The notes below the pieces were generated by a model that saw only the letters and a program-made list of their open reading frames with translations, was not told the DNA's origin and made no database searches. From assembly GCA_022393335.1 (NCBI GenBank), contig JAJEKB010021853.1, positions 163,145-227,144 on the forward strand: 64,000 bases of DNA, written 5' to 3'. The stretch's first letter is position 1. The number at the start of each line of letters is the position of its first letter. This DNA comes from Macrotrachela quadricornifera (taxonomy: Eukaryota; Rotifera; Eurotatoria; Philodinida; Philodinidae). Of this stretch, positions 46,691 through 56,859 are shown one piece after another. A program made the translations under genes and the position numbers.

Positions 46691-47591
46691 CCGGATGTTT
46701 GAAAAGACACTTACCAAAAAAAAAATTTGAATATCTCCCTTACAGCTCGAGCACACGAACTGATTTTTTTATCAATGATAGAGGCATATTCAAAGTTTAT
46801 ATCTATAAAGACATGTCTAGAGAGGCGCTTTGTTAAGTATCATTTATTGATTTGAACAAAAAAATGTTTACTTTTTTACAGATAAGAAGAGAAAACAATA
46901 TACTTGACAAAAGATCCCTCTAGACATGTCTTTATCAATATGATGCATGAACATACCTCTATCATTGATAAAAAAATCAGCTCGTTTGCTTGAGCCGTAA
47001 AGGAGATATTCAATTTGTTTTTCGACAAAATGACTTTTCAAGATTGCCCAAAAAGTACGCAACGGAGAAAAAATTGATTATCTCCATTACGGTTCGAGCA
47101 AACGGGCTGATTCTTTTATCAATAATAGAGGCATGTCGAAGCTTCAGGTTCCTAAAGACATGCTTAGAGAAATTCGTCGTTAATTATATTGGCTTTTTTT
47201 CGTATCTGTGAAAAAGTAAACATTTTTTTGTTGAAGTCATTTGTGATACTTAACAAAGGTTTTTGTCTATCCTTGTCCGTATGGATTTAAAGTGTGAATA
47301 TGCCGCTATTATGAGTAAAAAAATCAGTTAGTTTGGTTGAGCTGTAGCCGAAATATTCAATTTTTTCTTGGTAAGGTGGCTTTTGGCTCAGCCTATTCCT
47401 GTTTATGAAAAAATAAAAATTTTTTTGTTCAAACTAATAATGATACTTAGCAAAGCGTCTCTCTAGACATGTCTTTATGGATATAAACTTTGAACATGCC
47501 TCTATCATTGATAAAAAAATCAGTCCGTGTGCTCGCGCCGTAAGGGAGATATTCAGATTTTTTTTTGGTAAGTGACTTTTCAAACACCCGG
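46691..47591. mobile_element. Palindromic mariner-like MITE (901 bp)
   Basis: The inverted ends are CCGGATGTTTGAAAAG and CCGGGTGTTTGAAAAG with TA on both sides (46689-46690 and 47592-47593). The interior matches 7906-8805, including AGACATGTCTAGAGAGG and CATGCCTCTATCATTG. No coding capacity is present. Confidence 0.85.
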
Positions 47592-48183
47592 TAGAAATGT
47601 ATACTTTTTTCTAGATTAGAACACCGATTTGTAGACTTTTCTTGGGGTTACAATGTGTAGTAGCCTGCTATTCATTTTTACTGATGGAATAGGTCAAAAG
47701 GTGATACTTTGATCCCACGCTACATTTCTATGATTGTTATTTACTTTTATACATGAAACTCTACTTAAAAATACAGTTTCCAGTAAAATTTCTGTATATA
47801 ATACTGACGCTTGGCATTGTTGTCTAGAATACTACAATTTGTTCCAGTAGTGGAGTTTATGTGCCGAATGCGAAAGGTGAATTAGCACGCATATCCCCAT
47901 GATATTTCTCTTATTGCACGTAGGAATGCAACAAACCCAAAGCCTTGATATTTGTTATCTCATGGTTTCGGATTTGGATTTGATGACATGAAAGACTTTC
48001 AGAAATATATTCGGTTTAGTTTTCCTAATATTTTGCCATTTATTTACAACTACAAATATAAAAGCAGACGGTATTAGGGATCTGCAAAGTGATCCCGGCC
48101 CCTTTCCTGGAAGATCAGGACCAGGACAAAAATTTCGACTTTCACCTGGATCGGGATTAAAATTTCTTTTTTGTCGGGACTGC

Positions 48184-48637
48184 CCATGTAAACAAATTTA
48201 ACAGAAAAATCAAACGTTTTTTGATGAAAATCGATAGAACAATGATTAAAAATCGATGGAAATCATACGCTTTTCATCGATTTTTCGCCGATTTTCAATC
48301 GATTTTTAATCAAATAATCTCAAAAATTGGATTTTCATTGATTATTTTATCTATTTTCAATTATAATCGATTAGAAGTTGGAAAAAAAAATCGATTATAA
48401 TCGATTAAAAATTGGTAAAGAAATCAATTAAAATCGATGTTTTGTGACCACTTTTAACCGATTATAACTGAAAATAGATAAAATAATCAATGAAAATCCA
48501 GTTTTTGATTTTATTTGATTAAAAATCTATTGAAAATTGATGAAAAATCGATTAAAAGTGTATGATTTCAATCGATTTTTAATCATTTTTCCATCGATTT
48601 TAATCTGATTTTTTCCCTAATTTTGTTACATGGGTGG
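48184..48637. mobile_element. CCCATGTAA-ended palindrome filled with ATCGATTTTAATC
   Basis: The ends CCCATGTAAACAAA and, inverted, CCCATGTAACAAAA enclose about 430 bases of AATCGATTTTCAATC-type repeats in both orientations. It is a relative of 19207-19446. Confidence 0.65.
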
Positions 48638-48892
48638 GACCAAAAATTTTAAGCTGGTCCTAGTACTTTTTTTTGTATCAGAAGATAGTTCTTGCATTTA
48701 GATATCTATCATATTTTGTGATCAGAAATTTGAAAAAACAGCAATTTGATATATCGTCATGATAAAAATTTTTATCGATTCCGGTTTCAATTTCAAAAAT
48801 GGGAAGTTTTTGACAACTTGTCTACATTTTTGACTATATTTTATTTTTTAAGTGATGTCAAATCCATATCGAGACTGGAACTGGGACTGGTG

Positions 48893-49897
48893 AGGGAACA
48901 TTTCTAGATGCCCCTTCGGTTTTCATTGAATTTTTGTCTATAGAGGCTACATAGTGCCCTAGTAAAAACTCTAAAAAGATTTGAGTTGCAAATGTTTCCT
49001 TCGAAATTACGCATAACTTAATTTTACGCCTGCAAGGCATAGTATAGTGTTCAATGGGGCTCGACATCACCACTTCCAGATGCAAAGTACAAAAGAAATA
49101 GAACTATTTTTATATGAACAGATAGATGGAGAAATTCTTTATCTAGTAGAGCTAGAATGAAGCTGAAAACTGAAGCTTACTGTATCATCAGCCTTTGAAT
49201 AAGCTGTTTCAGACAGTTAGTTTTTTGTACTTTAAATGAGTAAAAATCGGATTTTTCGCTAATTTTTTACACAGACAAAATCAAATGGTGTAATATTACA
49301 GATATAGGTTTAGATTACATAGACGCTTCATATGAGATATGGAGATCGAAAATCGATAAATGTTTTCTAGATGAACATAGATGGTCCTCCGGTCCGTCCT
49401 CTTTAGATACTGGCAGAAAACGGCTTCCTTTTTCGAGCAAGAAAAATCGCGAATATATACCGTAGAAAAATTGTAGAGCTTGAAATTCTATATCAATCTA
49501 TGCATAAAACATATATTTTAATTATACTCAAACCATAATAACACAATGAAATCCATTTGAGTACAAAAACTAGTTGCCTGAAACAGCTTATTCAAGGGCT
49601 AATGATACAGTAAGCTTCAGTTTTCAGCTTCATTCTAGCTCTACTAGATAAAGAATTTCTCCATCTATCTGTTCATATAAAAATAGTTCTATTTCTTTTG
49701 TACTTTGCATCTGGAAGTGGCGATGTCGAGCCCCATTGAACCCTATACTATGCCTTGCAGGCGTAAAATTAAGTTATGCGTAATTTCGAAGAAAACATTT
49801 GCAACTCAAATCTTTTTAGAGTTTTTACTAGGGCACTATGTAGCCTCTATAGACAAAAATTCAATGAAATCCGAGGGCGCACCCAGAGATGTTCCTT
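48893..49897. mobile_element. Palindromic element (about 1 kb)
   Basis: The left arm at about 48905-49235 is nearly complementary to about 49560-49885, including the pair CTTTATCTAGTAGAGCTAG and its complement. A loop of about 330 bases separates them. Similar short frames on both arms (minus 49085-48858 and plus 49705-49902) are mirror images and not genes. The ends differ slightly, and no target duplication is obvious. Confidence 0.75.
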
Positions 49898-50250
49898 TGT
49901 GAGACTAAAACGTTTTGACCGGGACGAGCAAAAGTGATTTTGCAAATCCCTAGTCCGAAGTCAGAGATTCCTTAGCGTTACGAAAATTCTGATACAGAGT
50001 CCTATAGTAATTCTCTTTTTAAGATAATCATCTTGCTCTGCCTGTACTACGATGTGTTTTCATCTGAAACTTTTATCGTAATTGAGATACTAGTGTATTG
50101 GGGTTGCCAAGATTACATAAATCTTAGATTACTTACATCGCTACATAAGTGTTGTTTAATTGTAACTTTACTGTAGCAAACAAACGGATTGAAGAATGAT
50201 GAACATGAACGTTACCAAGTTCAAATCTTTTCGTAAGATTTCTACAAATA

Positions 50251-50335
50251 AAAAAACAAATCCAAACCCAAATCCAAATCTAGTGAACAAATCCACATCC
50301 AAATCCAAATCTGGACAACAAATCCAAACTTTATC
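50251..50335. repeat. AAATCC microsatellite
   Basis: Imperfect copies of AAATCC/AAATCT lie just inside the right end of the 47921-50355 element. Confidence 0.7.
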
Positions 50336-50399
50336 TTAGATTTGTTGCATCCCTAATTGCACGTTTGGACGAGAGGATCATTGCAATTGCTCTGAAGTG

Positions 50400-50895
50400 A
50401 AAGGCGAATTTAACCTACAGCTAATTTTTTGACCAGATAACGAGATATATGTATTTATAGAGGACGACTTCCTCGATCCAACTGTATATATTTTGTTCAA
50501 TTCTGTTGTGCAACGTGAGAGAAAACCTATATATGTAAAATTGAGTGTGTATGTATTGCCAGGTCAAAGGTCAATTATCGATGCTCAAAGATTAAGGGAC
50601 GGCGGGAAGGAGTGTGGGTGGTTATGTCGTGGTAGTGTTGTTGTGGCTATTACTTGATGATCTTCAATAAAGCCAGAACCACACCTACCCGTATATTCCT
50701 GAAGATTAATGCAGTCGTTGACCTTTGACCCGGTACCATATACACACTCAGTATTATATATAGGTTTTCTCTCACGGTGCACAACAGAATTGAATAATAT
50801 ATATAACGTTGGATCGAGGAAGTCGTCCTCTATAAACCTACATATATCTCGTTATCTGGTCAAATGGTTATAGCCGCCTTTGTTTCTCAAGAGAA
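50400..50895. mobile_element. Palindromic element (about 0.5 kb)
   Basis: The arms 50431-50580 and about 50713-50868 match as inverted repeats (GACCAGATAACGAGATATAT, then GAGGACGACTTCCTCGATCC). Weaker pairing (AAGGCG...TTAACC) extends to about 50400 and 50895. The loop of about 130 bases is less AT-rich. No coding frame is present. Confidence 0.7.
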
Positions 50896-50938
50896 ATTTC
50901 CCATAAGCAAAACTTTTCTATAATCAAGAATTCCAGCA

Positions 50939-51629
50939 GTGTCACATATCCAAGAAATCGGGGATCTTGGAGATCTCCTGGACGATGTTATCCATAGAAG
51001 CATTTTCACCCTACTTATCTATTACACGTAGCCGATATAGCCTTTATCTTTACTAGAGATGCCGTATCTCCGATCAGATTTTGGGAGAGATGCGACATCT
51101 CTCTCAGAGATCTGATTGGAGATACGGCATCTCTGGTAGAGATGCGATATCTCTGCAGGGAGATGCATCTCCAACGCCATTCCTAGGCTAAAATTTGAAA
51201 TTTTTTTTTTTAGTTTTATCCTAGGAATGGCGTTGGAGATGCATCTCCCTGCAGAGATACCGCATCTCTACTAGAGATGCCGTATCTCCGATCAGATCTC
51301 TGAGAGAGATGTCGCATTTCCAGGATATGCATCTCCTGATAAAATTTTTTTTTGATAGTTAGGGCGAAAACACACTCACAAGGATCTTTGTCGATGAGGG
51401 TGAGGGTGAACACACGAACACTAACACAGGGCATCTCTCTCGCTGAGGGTGAGGGCGAAAATAGGGACACGGAGCATATCTCTAAGATATCTTTTGGGAG
51501 ATCCGGCTTCTCTGTTAGATTGAAAGACTAAATTAGCTACATATAATATATAAGTAGGGTGAATATGCTTATATAGAGAAGATCTTCCAGGAGATCTCCA
51601 AGATCCCCGCTTTCTTGGATATGTGACAC
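50939..51629. mobile_element. Element built of GAGATGC...ATCTC palindromes
   Basis: The perfect inverted ends start GTGTCACATATCCAAGAAA. The inner part (about 51053-51335) is a chain of small palindromes such as AGAGATGCCGTATCTC and GGAGATGCATCTCC, arranged as a larger palindrome round 51205. At 51397-51465 two GAGGGTGAGGG tracts occur. No coding frame and no clear target duplication. Confidence 0.75.
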
Positions 51630-51659
51630 CTCTCTTCTGACGAGTAAATGCATGTATCA

Positions 51660-52580
51660 ATCCTTGAATTTCGCCCTACAACTTTACGGAAGATTGGCAT
51701 AACAAATTCAATAACCGTATACAAAAGCATCATCCAAACATTTGGTATTTGTTTGAATGTTTACAACATGAGGAATTCTCATTTCAGCATCAATTGGGAA
51801 GGTTAAAATATGGTTTTCAAAAGAAATAAAATGACAAACCATGCACAACTCGAGAACAAATTCAAAAAATGGATAAAGATTATGAAGAAGGAGAAAGTAC
51901 TTTGATCGAATTTCTTCATGGATTGTCTACATTAGTAGCTAAAAACTCGAAAAACAGTTGCTTGAATTTCTCATTTTCATATTTAATTATTTCTATACAT
52001 TCTTTTTTTATCACTTGTCTCCTGTAGCCTAAAGGTCTCTACCACTTTGATCCGATTGAATATTACTTTTTGCCTCATTCAAATAAAAACTTAAGTATTT
52101 CAACTTTCTTTTACTTTGCCTTTCGCAGTTCGCAGAAATATATTTTAGCTATTAGAAAATTTTCGCGAAAACGACCTTTGCTGATTCTATCTTTCGCTAA
52201 TCTAAGTTTTGCTTTAAATTTTTTTTGCTGAAAACTTTTTCGCTAAAAGTTTTCTCGCTGATCCGCAACCTTCCCTGTGAAAAACGGAAGTTAACAATAA
52301 ACCATTCCAATTTTCGACATAAACATCGAGAAATTCAACTGATAAAACAACTGAATATGTAATGTAAATATGTTTCTCATCTTTCTTATTCATCCAATCG
52401 AGTTATGCAAGAATAACATCGATAGACATGTTCGATGTCATAAAACATCATCTATATGTCTAATTATATAAGAAAAATGTATACAGATTCTTCCATACTA
52501 TGTATATCCCTTTATACAATCTTACCTTCCATAGAGTTCTTTTTGTTTAAATTGTAATTATTAATGGTGTTTCCTAGTCT
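51660..52580. other. Intergenic DNA, nothing recognised
   Basis: AT-rich with CGCTAAAATTTT-like words near 52160-52260. No supported gene. Confidence 0.35.
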
Positions 52581-52582
52581 AA

Positions 52583-52670
52583 CATGTAGATATTAGCTAA
52601 TGTTATGGTAAATGGTGAACGCATAGCTCCACCTTTGATTTGTCGATAATATTTCTGATCATAAACAAAA
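52583..52670 (-). pseudogene. Reverse transcriptase fragment
   Basis: On the minus strand the translation reads HYYFVYDQKYYRQIKG and then GAMRSPFTITLANIYML. This matches the conserved RT block around Y-x-Q-x-x-G-x-AMGSP...ANIYM found in Penelope-like and related retroelements. Upstream the frame is broken by stops. Only about 30 residues are recognisable, and the palindrome at 52828 lies just beyond. Confidence 0.45.
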
Positions 52671-52827
52671 TAATAATGTGTCTGATACTATTGTCAACGC
52701 CAAAAGTGAATGGAGAAAACTCTGCGAGCAATATCTCGTGAGCCATTGCAGCTAGCGAGCTGATCTTTTCACCATTCGAAAGAGACGATTTACAACGGCG
52801 TCCTATATTCAATAGCTTAACGCTGAG

Positions 52828-54015
52828 TATTAGTAATTTACGTGAACAGCGCGAACACCCAACTTTGCAAGAATGCATATAAGTCATCTTTACGAACACC
52901 CACACTTTGGAGAGTTATGTTCACGAACACCTACGAACACCCACTTTGTAAGATTTATAGCGAAAAAAAACCATCTACAAATGTGCAAAAATGACCCCTC
53001 ACCATACGAACATCCAGAATCTCTCTTATTATCCACGCAAACAATCTAACTTGACTTTACGAACACCCACAGAATTTCATAACCTGTATTGTGATCCGAA
53101 TAAGTGCTATTCCCAAATATTTACTTCTCTAAAGGAAACGTTCTTACATTGGCAAACGCATGTGTGTTTGTCCCAGTCAATCAGATTTGAGTAAGGCTTT
53201 TTTCTGCTATTATTCGAATGAAACAAGAGTATATTCGGGCCATTTAGGGATTATCAAGATATATCTTTAATATGGCCCGAACAATCCTATATTTCATATT
53301 GACTATAGCGGAAATCTAATTTGAGCCCATACTGTGAATAACTTTTCAGCCAATCAGATTTCAGCCAGATTTTTTTCTGCCGAGATTAAAATGAAACGTA
53401 CACATATTCGGGCCATTTAAAGGTTATCAAGAAGTATCTTTAATATGGCCCGAACAACCCTATGTTTCATATGAATGATAGTGGAAATCTGTTATCCATC
53501 ACTATTCGCACAATGGGCAGGTAATGAATTCCCACTATCATTCATATGAAACACAGGGTTGTTCGGGCCATATTAAAGATATATCTTGATAATCCCTAAA
53601 TGGCCCGAATATACTCTTGTTTCATTCGAATAATAGCAGAAAAAAGCCTTACTCAAATCTGATTGACTGGGACAAACACACATGCGTTTGCCAATGTAAG
53701 AACGTTTCCTTTAGAGAAGTAAATATTTGGGGATAGCACTTATTTGGGTCAGAATGTAGGTTATGAAATTCTGTGGGTGTTCGTAAAGTCAAGGTGGGTT
53801 GTTTGCATGGACAATAAGAGAGATTCTGGATGTTCGTATGGTGAGGGGTCATTTTTGCACATTTGTAGATGGTTTTTTTTCGCTATAAATCTTACAAAGT
53901 GGGTGTTCGTAGGTGTTCGTGAACATAACTCTCCAAAGTGTGGGTGTTCGTAAAGATGACTTATATGCATTCTTGCAAAGTCGGGTGTTCGCGCTGTTCA
54001 CGTAAATTACTAATA
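52828..54015. mobile_element. Palindromic element with ACGAACACC repeats (about 1.2 kb)
   Basis: The ends TATTAGTAATTTACGTGAAC are inverted at 54015. The arms are about 460 bases and carry ACGAACACCYA words at least eight times each. Between and partly within the arms is a duplicated block with TTCGGGCCATTTA...ATATGGCCCGAAC. Open frames on the two arms mirror each other and are not genes. Confidence 0.85.
53173..53490. repeat. 175-bp tandem duplication with a GGCCC hairpin
   Basis: The block 53173-53315 recurs at 53349-53490. Each copy contains TTCGGGCCATTT and, 25-30 bases later, ATATGGCCCGAAC, able to form a hairpin. The first copy has a further inverted counterpart in the right arm (about 53545-53670). 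Confidence 0.65.
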
Positions 54016-54041
54016 ACCAAAATATGTGATCGACTGGAAAA

Positions 54042-54165
54042 GACATAAAAAGGAATTTTATTTAAATGTGAATGTCCTAATCTTTGTTGATCGAAATGTC
54101 GAAGGATATTGGGCCATTGAGTGGCTAATCGGTTTGAATTCATGCATAGTTTGAATCCCATGTAT
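54042..54165 (-). pseudogene. Relic of the 42716-type transposase C-terminus
   Basis: The minus-strand translation IHGIQTMHEFKPISHSMA, followed by a segment ending KIRTFTFK and a stop, parallels the last exon of the transposase at 46092-46206 (GIRALHEFQPVNS, ending IKRFSFQ stop). The lengths and the position of the stop agree. No other part of that transposase is visible nearby; the palindrome at 52828-54015 abuts it. Confidence 0.5.
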
Positions 54166-55400
54166 TGCCTTTCGTTTCGGCAAGTGGATACAATTTTTTG
54201 AAAAAAAAAGAAGTACTAGTGGATATCCGATATTTTCAAATATCCAATGATTTGTCTCGTAATCTCACCCGTTTGAAGACACGACATTTGTGCATAAAAA
54301 TTTACGCTTAAAGATGTCTATACAGAGAGATGAAAAATCCATCACTTCAATAGTGCTGTTCCTTTCGACTCTGTAGTTTCACTTTCGAATGATATAGGCA
54401 AAATCATCAGTTCGACACCATTCTGAGAGCATATGAAGATGAAAGTGTTTGTGCTCTATGAGAAAGAGAAGATAAAAATTCTTCAAATTAATTGATTGTA
54501 ACTCAAGTTGACCAACCATGACTGTTGCTGTATTCAGAGAAAATGACTTAGCACTCAGAACTTTCAATAGGAAGGGTCTAATGTTCCTCAGGAAACATGT
54601 TTTTAAACTTCTTTAATATTTTTCTGCACAAAAATATTCAAAAAAGACTGCCTTCTAAGAAATTCTAGACTTTTTCCTGACATTTTCTCTATATATAAAA
54701 TGTATCGTAAGAGTTCCGAAAAAATGCTCCAAAACTTGACGTTTTTAATAGGGAGTGCTTAAGGTTTTATTCCATCAAAAGTGTTCTCTAGACCAAACCG
54801 ACAGTTTGAAGGGAAAAAAATCGAGATAAAAAACCTTTCCGAAGAATGGTTGGGTCTCCATGCATTTACCCAATGTCATTCTATAATAGACTACATATAT
54901 ATATATATATCAGTCGATTTGGTAATTCATATGTGCTTTCTATTGATCACTTTTTATAGAACTATTCGTCATCAGTATGGTCTTTGTTTCAGTAGGTGAA
55001 TCTTGAATAAGTTTAGACTAAACAAAAATGAGACTTTTTATCCATCATTCAATATGACAAAATACTGTTTCATATGAATCATGTTCTAATTCATCTGGTG
55101 GCGATGATACACTAGCAGCACTCACCTTCAATCGGATGTTGTTGATGAGCTCGATCGTCTCTATTTATATGTATTATCACACAATGAACAGCAACTCTTC
55201 TTTGCTTTTTTCTTACTTGAGATTTGATCTCATCGAACATTTATATATATGTTCTTTCTTCGTTCTTGTCTATGCTAAAATCCATAGAACAAAAAAAGCG
55301 AAGTGTTTTCATTATTATGATAGCAAACGAAAAGTCAAAAAAGGTTACAGCGACACGATTGCAGTGCAATTGTCTGCTTCCTTCCACTGCGCTGAAATGA
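54166..55400. other. AT-rich DNA, nothing firmly recognised
   Basis: It contains a TATATA tract at about 54893-54912. Around 55125-55155 the minus strand reads ELINNIRLK followed by GTGAGT, which could be an exon end, but no partner exon was found. Confidence 0.3.
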
Positions 55401-55405
55401 ATCGA

Positions 55406-56287
55406 CTAAGGCCGATCGTTGATCGTCTTGTCTGTGCCTTTCATGAAGTTGTTGCTTATTCGCTCCATAGCATTGCGATGATGGGCAAGAGCCTCGGGTG
55501 CCATATCAGCCTTTGGCGGCGGTTCATGCTCGAAGTTATGAAAGCGGTCGATTCCGCGCACTAGTGTCGCACCATCGGTGGCCGAAATCGTCTGCTTGAC
55601 ATGGGGTGCCATGTAACGGATTGCGAAACCGATGCGACGGCGGTCTGAGGTGTTTGGTTCCGAACCGTGAACGATTCTCACATGATGGAGCGACATCTCG
55701 CCAGCCTTGAGGTCAAGCTCGACCCATTTTTGGTCTCCGAGATCGACCGCAATCTCTTGTCCACGCGTTAGCATATTGTTCTTTGCAAAGGTGTCGACAT
55801 GCGGCAAAGAGACACGATGGGTACCAGGAATGACGCGCATCGCCCCATTCTCGGTGTCGCTGTCGAGTAGAGCGATCCAAGCGGTTACTATATCGTTCGA
55901 GTCAAGCCCCCAATACTGCCCATCCTGATGCCACGAGACGTAGGCAGGATTGTGTGGCTCCTTGATGAAGAAACTTGCATTGTGAACCATGATATCGGGA
56001 CCAAGAATGTCACTTACAGCATCAAGGATGGTCGGCAAACGAATCAATTCGTCAAGCCAGGTGAGATAGAGATATGCGTTGTGCCGCATGTTACCCAGGA
56101 ACGGTCCATAGGTCGCTTCATGGGCTTCGAACTTGCGCATATAGGCGGCTGCTTGCTCAGTGCTCATCACGCGCACCGGATAGTGGTAGCCCACTTCATG
56201 ATAGCGCGCGACATCTGCCGGACTGAGACGACCGGCAACGGGGCACTGTGCGGCAGTAGTATCGATATCCATGCGTTTTCTTGTCAC
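55406..56287 (-). CDS. Phytanoyl-CoA dioxygenase (PhyH) family protein
   Basis: This intronless gene of 293 codons encodes a non-haem Fe(II)/2-oxoglutarate-dependent oxygenase of the PhyH family. Metal ligands are visible as SWHQDGQYWG (His120, Asp122) and VRIVHGSEPN (His207); RRRIGF gives the Arg that would bind 2-oxoglutarate. SPADVARYHEVGYHYPVRV at the N-terminus and PGTHRVSLPH in the middle are typical of bacterial members. The start at 56287 is in frame with a second Met six codons on. The substrate cannot be read from sequence. The gene is much richer in GC than its surroundings and has bacterial-style codon use with no introns, which points to recent horizontal transfer. All ligands are intact. 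Confidence 0.92.
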   Translation of the reverse strand: MTRKRMDIDTTAAQCPVAGRLSPADVARYHEVGYHYPVRVMSTEQAAAYMRKFEAHEATYGPFLGNMRHNAYLYLTWLDELIRLPTILDAVSDILGPDIMVHNASFFIKEPHNPAYVSWHQDGQYWGLDSNDIVTAWIALLDSDTENGAMRVIPGTHRVSLPHVDTFAKNNMLTRGQEIAVDLGDQKWVELDLKAGEMSLHHVRIVHGSEPNTSDRRRIGFAIRYMAPHVKQTISATDGATLVRGIDRFHNFEHEPPPKADMAPEALAHHRNAMERISNNFMKGTDKTINDRP

Positions 56288-56507
56288 AGCTACTTTACGC
56301 GTCGTACGTGAATTAATAAGATATGATGTTTATGATTTCGACACTATAATCGATTTGTTTTTGATTTCAATTGATTGCTTATGTTATATAAAAATTAACG
56401 CTTGGCTTACTGTAACGAAAAAGAGTAAAGGATGGTCGCGCAGCTGTTGCCCAAGAGATATTGATATAGGAATGTATCCAGACTACACGAGATAATGATG
56501 ATTTATT

Positions 56508-56724
56508 AATGTTTAAAGGTAATAACAGGGTTAACAAAGTATAATTGAACGAAGCTGCGTAGGTGTTGCCCACGTAGATGAGACCGCAATAAAGAATTAA
56601 TGTGAAGAACAATTTCAGTGCGTTTGTCTCTTGACACGACTCGTCTCACCTTCGTCGTTACGTGACTTCGATTGCGTTTCGATTTGAGAATCAATACACA
56701 ACTGAGCTCTCCTGTTACAATAAG
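56508..56724 (-). mobile_element. Possible solo LTR
   Basis: On the minus strand the segment starts TGTAACAGGAG and ends ACCCTGTTA, with an AATTCTTTATT region and a slightly GC-richer composition than its flanks. The terminal inverted TAACAGG/CCTGTTA words fit an LTR, but the canonical final CA and an exact target duplication are missing. Confidence 0.25.
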
Positions 56725-56859
56725 ATGCGCTATATATGTATACCCCTGCAAAAAATAAGTTTCCCTCTATATTTTGAGGATATTGTTAGCAGACGATTAT
56801 ATTTTTGAAAAAGTAACGACATATTCCGAAAGCCTGTGAAATTTTACATCTTTCTGTAT

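Larger units (their letters stand above)
48075..49952. mobile_element. Second hAT-like element nested in 47921-50355
   Basis: TAGGGATCTGCAAAGTGATC at 48075 is opposed by GTGATTTTGCAAATCCCTA ending at 49952. Inside the ends are GATCCCGG/GACCGGGAC words. The flanking 8-mers (GACGGTAT and GTCCGAAG) do not match well, so the element is old or the border is slightly off. It carries the elements at 48184 and 48893. Confidence 0.65.
47921..50355. mobile_element. hAT-type non-autonomous element, host of further insertions
   Basis: The ends TAGGAATGCAACAAA and, inverted, TAGGGATGCAACAAA carry a perfect 8-base duplication ATTGCACG outside (47913-47920 and 50356-50363). Subterminal AAATCC words lie near both ends. 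Its body contains a second TAGGGATC-ended element, which in turn contains two palindromic elements. No transposase is seen. Confidence 0.85.

Noticed and set aside
48858..49902. Pair of ORFs starting MHLEV on opposite strands
   Set aside because: Same reason: inverted arms of the 48893-49897 element.
50251..50335. CRISPR-like array
   Set aside because: The AAATCC units are a simple microsatellite without unique spacers, in a eukaryotic context.
51381..51470. GAGGGTGAGGGTGA tracts as internal telomere repeats
   Set aside because: Only two short tracts, embedded in a palindromic element and not arranged as a regular array.
52991..53970. Pairs of similar ORFs on opposite strands (starting MTPHHTNIQNLSY)
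   Set aside because: They are mirror images caused by the palindromic arms of the 52828-54015 element, not gene duplicates.
55406..56287. Bacterial contamination joined by mis-assembly
   Set aside because: Only one isolated gene is foreign-like and both flanks are AT-rich DNA like the rest of the window. I kept it as transfer, though long reads could overturn this.
55700..56311. Plus-strand ORFs opposite the dioxygenase
   Set aside because: Shadows of a GC-rich coding region; the minus-strand frame carries all conserved PhyH residues.
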